Shown here one piece after another: positions 1-9,900 of a stretch of 64,000 nucleotides of DNA. The stretch's first letter is position 1, and every line of letters begins with the position of its first letter. The position numbers and the translations under genes were made by a program. The stretch comes from Micromonospora kangleipakensis (lineage in GTDB: Bacteria; Actinomycetota; Actinomycetes; Mycobacteriales; Micromonosporaceae). Location of the stretch: positions 3,968,001 through 4,032,000 of the forward strand of contig NZ_SHLD01000001.1 of the NCBI RefSeq assembly GCF_004217615.1, read 5' to 3'. The notes under the pieces were generated by a model. It did no database searches. It worked only from the letters and a program-made list of their open reading frames with translations, and was not told where the DNA came from.

Positions 1-153
1 TGGCGGCGCACCGCGCGGGCCGGCGAGGAGGACCGGGCGTTCGGCCGGTCCCGGATGCTCGCCGTGGTCGGCGTCTGGGCGAACCTGTTGTTCCTGACCA
101 TCATCGTGCTCGGCGGGGTTGCCGTGCTGGTGCTGCCGCCATGTCAGCGTTGA
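1..153 (+). CDS. C-terminal end of a membrane protein (partial)
   Basis: Only the last 50 codons are inside the window. They show a basic, charged stretch and then one strongly hydrophobic helix (VVGVWANLLFLTIIVLGGVA) before the stop. The stop codon lies inside the start of the next gene (ATG at 141), so the two are translationally coupled. Its position ahead of CtaG, cytochrome c and qcrCAB suggests a small membrane component of the oxidase region. The family cannot be named from the tail. Confidence 0.7.
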   Translation, partial: WRRTARAGEEDRAFGRSRMLAVVGVWANLLFLTIIVLGGVAVLVLPPCQR

Positions 154-1055
154 CCGCGCACCGGGCCCACCAGCCCGGTCAGGATCCGGTGGCCGAGGGC
201 CTGCTGACCATGCTCGCGGTCGTCACGCTCTGCCTGCTGGTGGCCGGCTACGGGCGGGGCGTCCAGGAGCTGTGGGCGCGGCGCGGCGTGGGCCGGGTCG
301 TGCCGGTCTGGCGGGTGGCCGCGTTCGGCGTCGGGGTGCTGACGGTGCTCGCCGCCGAGCAGGGCCCGGTGCACGAGCTGGCCGAGTCCTCGTTCGCCGG
401 GCACATGGCGCAGCACATGCTGCTCCTGCTGGTGGCGGGGCCGCTGCTGGCGGCCGGCGCGGCGGGGTTGCCGCTGAGCCTGGCCGCCCCGGTGCCGCTG
501 CGCCGGCTGCTGGCCCGGTGGCGGGTGGCGCCGGCGGTGCGCCGGCTGCGCCGCTCCACCACGTACGCCCTGCTGGCCGGGGGTGGACAGACCGTCGTGC
601 TGTGGTTCTGGCATCTGCCGGGGCCGTACGCCGCCGCGGTGGACCGGCCCGCCGTGCACGCCGCCGAGCACCTCAGCCTGCTGGCGACGGCCTGGCTGTT
701 CTGGGTGCCCGTGCTGGGTCCACCGCGCCACCGCGCACCCGCCCCGGTGACGGTGCTGCTGCTGGTCGGCGCCATGTTGCCGGCCTCGGCGCTCGGGGCG
801 GTGCTCACCTTCGCCCCGGCCCCGGTCTATCCCGACCGGATGCTCGGTGCCGACCCGTTGGCCGACCAGCAGCTGGCCGGCCTGCTGATGTGGGCGCCGA
901 TGGACCTGGTCGTACTGGTCGTGGCGCTGAGCGTGTTCCTGCGCTGGCTGCTGCGGATGGACCGCGACCGGCCCGACGCCCTGGCCGGCGGGCCGCTTCG
1001 TCGCGGAGGCGGCCCGGTGGCGTCCAGGCCTGGAACGGAAGGGATGGTGCGATGA
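141..1055 (+). CDS. ctaG: Caa3-type cytochrome c oxidase assembly protein (CtaG family)
   Basis: The 304-residue polytopic membrane protein has about seven hydrophobic segments. His-rich motifs typical of the Caa3_CtaG family are visible: FAGHMAQHMLLLLVAGP near residue 85, FWHLPGPYAAA near 155 and HAAEHLSLLATAWLFWVP near 172. This family helps insert copper or heme into cytochrome c oxidase at the membrane. It overlaps the preceding gene by 13 bases and the following cytochrome gene by 4 bases (ATGA), so it sits inside a respiratory operon. The family is clear; the exact step in oxidase maturation is family knowledge, not shown here. Confidence 0.88.
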   Translation: MSALTAHRAHQPGQDPVAEGLLTMLAVVTLCLLVAGYGRGVQELWARRGVGRVVPVWRVAAFGVGVLTVLAAEQGPVHELAESSFAGHMAQHMLLLLVAGPLLAAGAAGLPLSLAAPVPLRRLLARWRVAPAVRRLRRSTTYALLAGGGQTVVLWFWHLPGPYAAAVDRPAVHAAEHLSLLATAWLFWVPVLGPPRHRAPAPVTVLLLVGAMLPASALGAVLTFAPAPVYPDRMLGADPLADQQLAGLLMWAPMDLVVLVVALSVFLRWLLRMDRDRPDALAGGPLRRGGGPVASRPGTEGMVR

Positions 1056-1444
1056 AGCTGCCCGGTCGGAGCTGGGCGTTCGGGGTGGCGCTGACGGTGC
1101 TGCCCGTCGCCGCGGTCACCGGATGCTCCTCGACAGCGCCACCACCGCCACCCGAGGTGCGCAGCGGACGGCCGGACCGGGGCGCCGAGCTGATCGCCCG
1201 GTACGGCTGCGGGTCGTGCCACACCATCCCCGGCGTCAGCCGCGCCGACGGCCTGGTCGGGCCGCCGCTGACCCGGTTCGGCGCCCGCTCGTACATCGCC
1301 GGTCAGCTGCCCAACAACGCCGACAACCTGCGCCGCTGGATCACCGACCCGCAGGCGGTCGAGCCGGGCACCGCCATGCCGAAGCTGGGTGTCAGCGCCA
1401 TCGACGCGCAGGACATTGCCGCCTACCTGTACACCCTGGACTGA
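1052..1444 (+). CDS. c-type cytochrome lipoprotein
   Basis: The 130-residue protein starts at an ATG overlapping the ctaG stop (ATGA). It has a lipoprotein signal peptide (VAAVTGC, lipidated Cys near residue 25), a Pro-rich linker and one heme c site, CGSCH, near residue 52. A candidate axial Met is in PGTAMPKLG near residue 110. This is the pattern of a small membrane-tethered class I cytochrome c that carries electrons from the bc1 complex to an oxidase. It lies between the oxidase assembly gene and qcrC, which supports that role. Confidence 0.88.
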   Translation: MKLPGRSWAFGVALTVLPVAAVTGCSSTAPPPPPEVRSGRPDRGAELIARYGCGSCHTIPGVSRADGLVGPPLTRFGARSYIAGQLPNNADNLRRWITDPQAVEPGTAMPKLGVSAIDAQDIAAYLYTLD

Positions 1445-1447
1445 CCG

Positions 1448-2245
1448 GTGCGGCGACCACGAGTGGCGACGGTTTTGCCCGACCCGCACCCGCGCCGGGC
1501 CCTCGCGGTGGGCGCGGCGCTGGTGCTCGCCGCCGGACCGGTGGCCCTCGCCCCCGTACGGACACCGGCGGGCTCGGCGGCCCCGGCCGCCGCTGCCCCG
1601 GCCTCGGGCGACCGCGGCACCCGGCTCTACCTGGAGCAGTGTGCGAGCTGCCACGGCGCGCAGGGACAGGGCGCACAGCGGGGGCCGTCCCTGATCGGCG
1701 TCGGCCCCGCCTCGGTGGACTTCCAGGTCTCGACCGGACGGATGCCGTTGTCGCACGAGGTGCAGCAGGCGCGCCGCCGGGAACCGGTGTTCTCGGCCGA
1801 AGACATCTCGGCGCTGGTCGACCACGTCGCCAGCTTCGGCGGCGGGGGGCCGCAGATTCCCCGGGTCGCGCCGGGCGACCTGGTCTCCGGCCGGGAGATC
1901 TTCGCCGCCAACTGCGCACCCTGCCACGGGGCGACGGGCGCGGGCACCGCGCTGACCAACGGATGGATCGCCCCGCCGCTGTACGACAGCACCGCCGTGC
2001 AGGTGGCGGAGGCGGTCCGGGTCGGTCCCGGCCTGATGCCGGTCTTCCCCGGCCAGGTGCTCGACGACCGGCAGGTCGACGACCTGGCCGCCTACGTGCA
2101 GCGGCTGCGGGGCGAGCGGCTGGACCGGGGCGGCAACCCCCTCGGCCGGCTGGGCCCGCTCGCCGAGGGACTGGTCGCCTGGCTGGCCGCCCTGGGTCTG
2201 CTGGTGGCCGCCGCGCGGTGGCTGGGGCGGAGGGCGGAGGAGTGA
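1448..2245 (+). CDS. qcrC: cytochrome bc1 complex diheme cytochrome c subunit
   Basis: The 265-residue protein has an N-terminal hydrophobic signal/anchor, then two c-type heme sites: CASCHG at residues 65-70 and CAPCHG at 156-161. A C-terminal transmembrane helix lies near 235-255. This layout is that of actinobacterial QcrC, which feeds electrons from the Rieske protein to the oxidase and replaces a soluble cytochrome c. It begins (GTG) three bases after the previous stop and its stop overlaps the qcrA start, so the genes are one operon. Confidence 0.92.
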   Translation: MRRPRVATVLPDPHPRRALAVGAALVLAAGPVALAPVRTPAGSAAPAAAAPASGDRGTRLYLEQCASCHGAQGQGAQRGPSLIGVGPASVDFQVSTGRMPLSHEVQQARRREPVFSAEDISALVDHVASFGGGGPQIPRVAPGDLVSGREIFAANCAPCHGATGAGTALTNGWIAPPLYDSTAVQVAEAVRVGPGLMPVFPGQVLDDRQVDDLAAYVQRLRGERLDRGGNPLGRLGPLAEGLVAWLAALGLLVAAARWLGRRAEE

Positions 2246-3105
2246 GCGCCCGGCGCCCGTCGGCGACCGAGCGGGCCGCGAGCCGCCGGATCGTCGCCGC
2301 GTTCGGTGTCAGCGCCGCCGGGGCGGTGGGCTTCGCCGTGACGTACGGGCTGGGCGGAAACACCGCGAGGGAGGGGATCTGCCTCGCGGTGGCCTTCGCC
2401 GGGCTGGCCGTGGGCCTGGCCGTCTGGGCGCGACGGCTCGTGCCGGCCGGCGGGTACGTCGAGGAGCACGAGGGCTTCACCCCTCCTCCGACGGAGCAGG
2501 CGATGACCGCCGCGGTGCTGACCGCGGCGGACAGTCCGGTACGCCGGCGGGGCCTGCTCGCCGCGCTCGGGCTGGCGCTGACCGCGCTCGGCGCCGCGGC
2601 GCTGTTCCCGCTGCGCTCCCTGCTGCCGTTCGACCGGGGCCGCCCGCTGCGGGCAGTCAAGGACACGCCCTGGGGAGCGGGTGTGCGGCTGGTCGACGCC
2701 GACGGGCGGCCGTTGCGGCCGGACGACGTACCCGCGGACACGGTGGTCGCGGTGTTCCCCGAGGGCAACGTCGACGCCGGGGACGGCCCCGCCTTCGCGG
2801 TACGCCTCGAACCGCAACGCTTCTCCCGGCCGCCCTCCGGGGGACACCTGGACGGCCTCGTCGTGTGGTCACTGCTCTGCACGCACGCCGGCTGTCCCGT
2901 CCGGGTCTACCTGAAGGGCACCGGGCAGCTGCTCTGCCCCTGCCACCAGTCGTCGTTCGACCTGCTGGCGGGTGCCCGGCCGGTGGCCGGTCCAGCGGCC
3001 CGGGCGCTGCCCGGGCTGCCGATCGAGGTCGGCCCGGACGGCTTCCTCCGCGCGACCGGTGACTTCACCGCCCCGCCCGGCGCCGGGTTCTGGAGCTCGC
3101 CGTGA
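2242..3105 (+). CDS. qcrA: cytochrome bc1 complex Rieske iron-sulfur subunit
   Basis: The 287-residue protein uses a GTG start that overlaps the qcrC stop. Three N-terminal membrane segments (about 18-36, 45-63 and 104-122) are typical of actinobacterial QcrA. The Rieske domain has CTHAGC (ligands C213 and H215) and CPCHQSS (ligands C232 and H235). C218 and C234 are placed for the stabilising disulfide. It transfers electrons from menaquinol to cytochrome c. The stop overlaps the qcrB start by 4 bases. Confidence 0.93.
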   Translation: MSARRPSATERAASRRIVAAFGVSAAGAVGFAVTYGLGGNTAREGICLAVAFAGLAVGLAVWARRLVPAGGYVEEHEGFTPPPTEQAMTAAVLTAADSPVRRRGLLAALGLALTALGAAALFPLRSLLPFDRGRPLRAVKDTPWGAGVRLVDADGRPLRPDDVPADTVVAVFPEGNVDAGDGPAFAVRLEPQRFSRPPSGGHLDGLVVWSLLCTHAGCPVRVYLKGTGQLLCPCHQSSFDLLAGARPVAGPAARALPGLPIEVGPDGFLRATGDFTAPPGAGFWSSP

Positions 3106-4874
3106 TCACCGACCGGCTGGCCCGGGCGCTGGACGACCGGCTGCGGCTCTCCCCGATCACCCGCCGGGCGCTGGCGAAGGTCTTCCCCGACCACTGGTCG
3201 TTCATGCTGGGCGAGATCGCGCTCTACTCGTTCGTCGCGCTGCTCCTCACCGGCGTCTACCTGACCTTCTTCTTCGACGCCAGCAACGCGGACCGGGTCT
3301 ACCACGGCGACTACGCCCCGCTGGACGGCGCCACCACCTCCGCCGCGTACGCCTCGACGGTCCGGCTCAGCTGGGACATCCGGGCCGGCCTGCTGATCCG
3401 GCAGACCCACCACTGGGCGGCGCTGGTCTTCGTGGCGGCGATCGTCCTACACCTGTCCCGGATCTTCTTCACCGGGGCGTTCCGCAAACCCCGCGAGCTC
3501 AACTGGCTGATCGGCGTGACGATGCTGACCCTAGCCCTGGCCAACGGGTTCACCGGCTACTCCCTGCCGGACGACCTGCTCTCCGGCGTGGGCCTGCGGA
3601 TCCTCACCTCGGTGGTGGAGTCGATCCCCCTGGTCGGGGCGTGGCTGGCGGCCCTGGCCCTGGGCGGGGAGTTCCCCTCCGACGCGATGATCCCCCGGAT
3701 GTTCGTCGCCCACGTGCTGCTCGTGCCGGCCGTCCTCGTCGCCCTGATCTCCCTGCACCTGGGCATCCTGGTGCGGCAGAAGCACAGCCAGTTCCCCGGA
3801 CCGGGGCGCACCGAACACAACGTGGTCGGCTCCCGGCTGTGGCCGAGCTACACGCTGCGTTCGCTCGCCCTGTTCGCCTGGCTGCTGGCGGTGCTGTTCG
3901 CGCTCGGCGGCCTGGTCCAGATCAACCCGGTCTGGCTCTACGGCCCCTTCGAACCGGCCCGGGCCACCTCGCCCGCGCAGCCCGACTGGTACGTCGCGTG
4001 GGGCGACGGCGCCCTGCGCCTCTTCCCGCCCTGGGAGTTCCGGATCGCCGGGCACCTCGTTCCGGGCCCGCTCTTCCCCGGCGTGGTGCTCGGCGGGGTG
4101 ACCTTCCTCGCCCTCTACGCCTGGCCGTTCGCCGAACGGCTCCGCACGAAGGACCGCAGGGCGCACCACCTGCTCGACCGGCCCCGGGACCACCCGGTCC
4201 GCCTCGGCGTCGGGGTCGGCGCGCTGACCTTCTACGCGGTGCTGACGGTCGCCGCGGGGGACGACATCATCGCCCGGCTGGTCCGGGTGCCCGTCTACGA
4301 CCTGCTGTCGCTGTTCCGGGTGTTGGTGCTCGTCCTGCCGCTGCTCGCCGGGCTGCTCGCGTTCCTGGTCGCGCGGGCGCTGCGTCGCGGCGACGCCGCC
4401 GGTGTCGGCGGGCTCACCCGCGCGGACCTGCGCCGGGCCGCACACCGGTCGGCCCGGCCGCCCGAAGCCGACTCCGGTGAGTCGGAGACGCCCGCCCGGG
4501 ACCGGCCGGGGGAGCGGATCGAGATGTGGCCGGAGGGCGACCTGTGGCGTTGGCGCTACCGGGACGAGGACCGGCACGTCGTGCTCACCGGTAACCGGGC
4601 GGTGCTGTCGGAGGAGGAGGCCGCCTCGGCTGCCCGGCTCGCGTACCCCGGGGTGGACCGGATCGTGGTGCCCGGGCCGCCCCCGGCCCCGCCGCCCGGT
4701 CCGGTCCGTGCCGCCCTGCGGAGGTGGGGCCGCGCGGCGGCCGCGGGGTCGCTGCTGCTCGCAGCCCTCCTGGACCGCCGACGGGACCGGCGGCGACAGG
4801 AGCGTGAGGGGGCGGAGCAGGCGTCGCCGCCGGAGGCCGCGGACAAGGCGTCGAGCGGTGGCGGGCGGACCTGA
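3102..4874 (+). CDS. qcrB: cytochrome bc1 complex cytochrome b subunit with C-terminal extension
   Basis: The 590-residue cytochrome b has the expected helices, including QTHHWAALVFVAAIVLHLSR near residue 105 and HVLLVPAVLVALISLHLGIL near 205, which supply the heme b histidines. A PDWY motif (Qo site; PEWY in most homologues) is near 298. After the membrane core (to about 430) there is an extra tail. A compact segment at about 473-525 (W-x-W-x-Y and an AxxAARLAYPGV stretch) resembles YegP/DUF1508- or DUF2188-like domains. It is followed by a Pro-rich linker, a hydrophobic helix and a very charged end. The core assignment is firm; the tail identity is inference. Confidence 0.92.
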   Translation: MITDRLARALDDRLRLSPITRRALAKVFPDHWSFMLGEIALYSFVALLLTGVYLTFFFDASNADRVYHGDYAPLDGATTSAAYASTVRLSWDIRAGLLIRQTHHWAALVFVAAIVLHLSRIFFTGAFRKPRELNWLIGVTMLTLALANGFTGYSLPDDLLSGVGLRILTSVVESIPLVGAWLAALALGGEFPSDAMIPRMFVAHVLLVPAVLVALISLHLGILVRQKHSQFPGPGRTEHNVVGSRLWPSYTLRSLALFAWLLAVLFALGGLVQINPVWLYGPFEPARATSPAQPDWYVAWGDGALRLFPPWEFRIAGHLVPGPLFPGVVLGGVTFLALYAWPFAERLRTKDRRAHHLLDRPRDHPVRLGVGVGALTFYAVLTVAAGDDIIARLVRVPVYDLLSLFRVLVLVLPLLAGLLAFLVARALRRGDAAGVGGLTRADLRRAAHRSARPPEADSGESETPARDRPGERIEMWPEGDLWRWRYRDEDRHVVLTGNRAVLSEEEAASAARLAYPGVDRIVVPGPPPAPPPGPVRAALRRWGRAAAAGSLLLAALLDRRRDRRRQEREGAEQASPPEAADKASSGGGRT

Positions 4875-5188
4875 GCCTCGGGTGGGACGACCAGTCACGC
4901 GTTGCCGGTGCGGCGCGGTGACGGTCGGGGCGGGCGCCCCGGCGCGTCGGCCGGCTGCCGGAAAGCGCACCAGATTGGACGTTTCAGGCAAATGGGCAGG
5001 GGTGGCTGCCGGAATATTGGTACGTGCGGGCGGCCGCCCGGGACAGCTCCACGCCCGGTCCTGCCGCAGCGCGCGGGTCCGTTCGCGATCGACGCGCCAA
5101 CGGGGCTGGCGTCGCTCGCCGACGGCCGTACGCCGGTCGGCGCCAGCGGGGTCCGAGAATGCGGGAACTCCAGATCAGGAGGCGTGAC
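4875..5188. other. intergenic region between qcrB and the TPP-enzyme operon
   Basis: About 310 bases without a convincing gene. It is less GC-rich around 4970-5030 than its surroundings and is the likely promoter region of the operon that follows. I could not assign a -35/-10 pair with confidence. Confidence 0.4.
5177..5182 (+). promoter_or_regulatory. ribosome binding site deciding the TPP-enzyme start
   Basis: A perfect AGGAGG lies six bases before the GTG at 5189. It favours that GTG over the upstream in-frame ATG at 5159. Confidence 0.7.
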
Positions 5189-6955
5189 GTGCAGGAGATC
5201 GTGGGCGAGAGCCTGGCCCGGCGACTGGTGGAGTGGGGCATCGACACCGTCTTCGGGCTGCCCGGTGACGGCATCAACGGGCTGATGGAGGGTTTCCGCC
5301 GGCAGCGGGAGAAGCTGAAATTCGTGCTGGTGCATCACGAGGAGGCGGCTGCCTTCATGGCCACCGGCTACGCCAAGGCCACCGGCCGGCTCGGCGTCTG
5401 CTGCGCCACCTCCGGTCCGGGAGCCATCCACCTGCTCAACGGCCTGTACGACGCCAAGCTGGACCACGTGCCGGTGCTGGCCCTCACCGGCATGCAGGAG
5501 ACCTCGGTGTTGGGCTCGCACTACCAGCAGGAGGTGCACACCGAGCTGCTCTACCAGGACGTGGCGGCCTACAACCTGATGGTGACCAACCCGCTGCAGA
5601 TCCCGGGGGTGGTCGACATCGCCATCCGCCACGCCCTGGCCATGCGGACCGTCGCGCATCTGACCTTCCCGAACGACGTGCAGGTCGCCGCGGCCGGTGA
5701 GGACCCGTACCGGCACGTCAGCCCGGGGGAGCCGCCGATGAGCAGCACGGTGGTGTCGCAGCCGCCGGTGCCGGCGGCGCAGGCCGACCTGGCGCGCGCG
5801 GCGGAGGTGCTCAACGCCGGGAGGAAGGTCGCCATGCTGGTCGGCGTGGGCGCCCGGCACGCGCGGGACGAGGTGCTGGCGGTGGCCGAGGCGCTGGCCA
5901 GCCCGATCGTCAAGACGCTGCCCGCCAAGATGGTGGTGCCGGACGACCACCCACTCACCACCGGCGGCCTCGGCCTGCTCGGCACCAGGCCGAGCGAGGA
6001 GCTGATGGAGGAGTGCGACACCCTGCTGATGGTCGGCACCTCCTTCCCGTACGGGAAGTACCTGCCGTCCCCGGGGCAGGCGCGGGTGGTCCAGATCGAC
6101 ATCGACGCCAGCCTGATCGGCATGCGGCTGCCGGTGGACGCGGCGGTCACCGCCGACGCCCGGCTCGCGCTGCAGCAGCTGCTGCCGCTGCTCACGGCCC
6201 GCACCGACCGGTCGTTCCTCACGAAGTACCAGCAGGAGCGGGACAAGTGGCGCTCGGACATGATCGCGTTGCAGGACCCGAGCCGGGACCCGATCGCCCC
6301 GCAGTACCTGATCAGCTGTGTGGACGAGGCGGCCACCTCGGACGCCATCCTGACCTGCGACTCCGGCACCATCGCCACCTGGGCGGCCCGGCACTGGGCG
6401 ATCCGCGGCGGCCGGGAGTTCTACCTCTCCGGCAATCTCGCGACGATGGCGCCCGGGCTGCCGTACGCGATCGCAATGCAGCACGCGTACCCGGGCCGGC
6501 AGGTGATCGCGTTCGTCGGGGACGGCGGGTTCGCCATGCTGATGGCCGAGTTCCTCACCGCCGTGCGGCACAACCTGCCGATCAAGGTGGTCGTCAACAA
6601 CAACCACTCGTTCGGCCAGATCCTCTGGGAGCAGATCGTCCTCGGCTACCCCGAGTACGCGGTACGGCACCGGCAGCCGGAGGCGGACTTCGCCGCCTGG
6701 GCGCGGGCCTGCGGCGGGTACGGCGCCAAGGTCACCGACCCGAAGGCGCTGCCCGGGGCGATCCGGGAGGCCCTCGCGCATCCCGGCGCGGCGCTCGTCG
6801 ACTGCGACGTCAACCCGAACGAGCCGCCGATGCCCGGCAAGGTGAAGTACGACCAGGCGAAGTACTTCACCGAGGCGTTCCTGCGTGGGCAGCCGCACAA
6901 GGCGGCCACCCTGGCGACCGTGGCCCGCGACAAGATCAACGAGCTGCGGTCATGA
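5189..6955 (+). CDS. thiamine-pyrophosphate-dependent enzyme, pyruvate-oxidase/acetolactate-synthase-like
   Basis: The 588-residue protein has the three-domain architecture of the POX/ALS family. The PYR domain at the N terminus carries the catalytic Glu in VLVHHEEAAAFMATGYAK. A central nucleotide-type domain follows, then the PP domain with a GDGG...NNN TPP/Mg motif at about 445-475. Closest in flavour to YdaP/pyruvate oxidase-type enzymes that decarboxylate pyruvate; substrate and electron acceptor cannot be read from sequence. Its stop overlaps the next ATG (ATGA), so it is made together with a large FAD/Fe-S oxidoreductase that might accept or supply its substrate. Confidence 0.85.
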   Translation: MQEIVGESLARRLVEWGIDTVFGLPGDGINGLMEGFRRQREKLKFVLVHHEEAAAFMATGYAKATGRLGVCCATSGPGAIHLLNGLYDAKLDHVPVLALTGMQETSVLGSHYQQEVHTELLYQDVAAYNLMVTNPLQIPGVVDIAIRHALAMRTVAHLTFPNDVQVAAAGEDPYRHVSPGEPPMSSTVVSQPPVPAAQADLARAAEVLNAGRKVAMLVGVGARHARDEVLAVAEALASPIVKTLPAKMVVPDDHPLTTGGLGLLGTRPSEELMEECDTLLMVGTSFPYGKYLPSPGQARVVQIDIDASLIGMRLPVDAAVTADARLALQQLLPLLTARTDRSFLTKYQQERDKWRSDMIALQDPSRDPIAPQYLISCVDEAATSDAILTCDSGTIATWAARHWAIRGGREFYLSGNLATMAPGLPYAIAMQHAYPGRQVIAFVGDGGFAMLMAEFLTAVRHNLPIKVVVNNNHSFGQILWEQIVLGYPEYAVRHRQPEADFAAWARACGGYGAKVTDPKALPGAIREALAHPGAALVDCDVNPNEPPMPGKVKYDQAKYFTEAFLRGQPHKAATLATVARDKINELRS

Positions 6956-9900
6956 GCGAGCGAACCAGCGTGGTGTCCCTGCCGGAGCCGGTGCTGCGCC
7001 CGCCCGAACCGGCCGAGGGCATCGACCTGGCCGCGCTCGCCGCGGACCTGCGGGCCGAGGTGGACGGGGAGGTGCGCTTCGACGCCGGCTCCCGGGCGGC
7101 GTACGCCACCGGTGGCTCCAACTACCGCGAGGTGCCGCTCGGCCTGGTGGTGCCACGTACCGTCGACGCGGCGGTGGCCGCCGTCGCCACCTGCCGCCGG
7201 TACGGGGCGCCGGTGCTCTCCCGGGGAGGCGGTACCAGCCTGGGTGGGCAGGTCACCAACGTGGCGGTGATCATCGACTGGTCGAAGTACTGCGACAGGT
7301 TGCTGGAGGTCGACCGGGAGGCGCGTACCTGCCTGGTCGAGCCGGGCATCGTGCTCGACACGCTCAACGACCTGCTGGCACCGGAGGGACTGGAGTTCGT
7401 CCCACGGCCGTCCACCCACAGGCACTGCACGGTCGGCGGGATGATCGGCAACAACTCGTGTGGATCGTCCGCGCAGCGCGGCGGCAAGGTGGTCGACAAC
7501 ATCGTCGACCTGGAGGTGCTGCTCTATGACGGCACCCGGATGTGGGTCGGCGAGACCACCGAGGAGCGGTACGCCGAGATCCAGCAGCGCGGTGGCCGCC
7601 AGGCCGAGATCTATCGCCAGTTGCGGACGCTGCGGGACGAGTACCTGGCGGAGATCCGCGCCCGCTATCCGGACATCCCGCGCCGGGTGTCCGGCTACAA
7701 CCTGGACAGCCTGCTGCCGGAGAAGAACTTTCACGTGGCGCAGGCATTGATCGGTTCCGAGGGCACCCTCGTCACCGTGCTGCGGGCGCGGCTGAAGCTG
7801 CTGCCGGTGATCCGGGCCAAGTCGCTCGTGCTCCTGTCCTACCCGGACATCGGCGCCGCGGCCGACGACGTACCCCGGATCCTGCCGCACGACCCGGTCG
7901 CGATCGAGGGCATCGACGACAAACTGATCAACTTCGAGAAGCGCAAGCACCTGCATCCGGAGGCCCTGCACAAGCTGCCGGAGCGCGGCGCCTGGCTGAT
8001 GGTGCAGATGGGCGGCGACACCATCGAGGAGGCGGACGCCGCCGTCGAGCGGATGGTGACCGCGCTGCGCGGCGACGGCGCCCCCGGCGTGCGCCGGTTC
8101 GACGACGAGGCCGACGAGGAGCAGATGTGGCTGGTGCGCGAGTCCGGGCTCGGTGCCACCGCGCGCGTACGGGATGAGCCCGACACCTGGGAGGGCTGGG
8201 AGGACTCGGCGGTCGCCCCGGACCGGCTGGGCGACTACCTGCGGGACCTCGACCGCCTGTTCCGGGAGTACGACTTCGATCAGGCGTCGCTCTACGGCCA
8301 CTTCGGGCAGGGCTGCGTACACACCAGGATCCCGTTCCGGCTGACGACCGCGGACGGGGTACGCCAGTTCCGCTCGTTCGTGGAGCGGGCCGCCGACCTG
8401 GTGGTGTCCTACGGTGGCTCCTTCTCGGGCGAGCACGGCGACGGGCAGGCCCGCGGCGAACTGTTGGTGAAGATGTTCGGCGACCGGCTGATCCGCGCGT
8501 TCGGGCAGTTCAAGGCGATCTTCGACCCGGACGACCGGATGAATCCGGGCAAGAAGGTCGCCCCCTACCCGCTGGACAGCCACCTCCGACTCGGCGTCGA
8601 CTTCAACCACGGCGAGGTGGAAACCCAGTTCCGCTACCCCGACGACTCCGGCAGCTTCGGTCGGGCCGTGCTGCGCTGCGTCGGGGTCGGCGACTGCCGG
8701 CGGCAACACGGCGGGGTGATGTGCCCGTCCTACATGGTCACCCGGGAGGAGGAGCACTCCACCCGGGGCCGGGCCCGGTTGCTCTTCGAGATGCTCGACG
8801 GCACGGCTCGGGGCGGCACCATCGGTGACGGTTGGCGGTCCGAGGCCGTTCGGGACGCCCTCGACCTCTGCCTGGCCTGCAAGGGCTGCAAGGCGGACTG
8901 CCCGGTCAACGTGGACATGGCGACGTACAAGGCGGAGTTCCTGTCCCACCACTACCAGGGTCGGTTGCGGCCCCGGGCGCACTACTCGATGGGCTGGCTG
9001 CCCGCGGCGGCGGTGGCGGCCGGGCTGGCGCCCCGGATGGTCAACGCACTGACCCAGGCCCCCGGGCTGAACCAGCTGGCCAAGTTCGTGGGCGGAATCG
9101 ACCGGCACCGGGAGATCCCGGTCTTCGCCCCGGAATCCTTCCAGCGGTGGTTCGCCGACCGCACGCCGGGCGGGGACGGTTCGCGCGGCGAGGTGCTGCT
9201 GTGGCCCGACACCTTCACCAACCACTTCCACCCTGGCGTCGCGCAGGCGGCGGTGGAGGTGCTGGAGGCGGCCGGCTGGCGGGTGCGGGTGCCGGAACAG
9301 CCGGTCTGCTGCGGGCTGACCTGGATCTCCACCGGGCAGCTCGGCATCGCCAGGAAGGTGCTGCGGCGGACCATCGAGGTGCTGCGACCGCACCTGCGCG
9401 CCGGCACCCGGATGGTGGGTCTCGAACCCTCCTGCACGGCCGTGTTCCGCAGCGACGCCCACGAGCTGTTCCCCGCCGACGAGGACGTCACCCGGCTGCG
9501 CGAGCAGACGGTCACCCTGGCCGAACTGCTGCACGACCACAGCCCGCAGTGGCGCGCGCCGTCGCTGCCGGCGCACGCCCTGATCCAGACCCACTGCCAC
9601 CACCATGCGATCCTCGGTACCGCCGCCGATCAGGCGGTGCTGCGGGACGCCGGGGTGCGGGCCGAGTTCCTCGACTCCGGCTGCTGCGGCCTGGCCGGCA
9701 ACTTCGGCTTCGAGCAGGGGCACTACGAGGTCTCCGAGGCGTGCGCCGAGCGGGTACTGCTGCCAGCCCTGCGGGACGCCGCCGACACCGACGTCATCCT
9801 CGCCGATGGGTTCAGCTGCCGTACCCAGGTCGAGCAGGGCGCCTCCGGCGGCCGGACGGCCATCCACCTCGCCGAGCTGCTCCGCGCCGGCCTGCACTCC

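Noticed and set aside
119..1444. Single open frame running through ctaG and the cytochrome gene
   Set aside because: Only its last 130 codons (from the ATG at 1052) have protein features; the earlier part is a shadow of ctaG in another frame.
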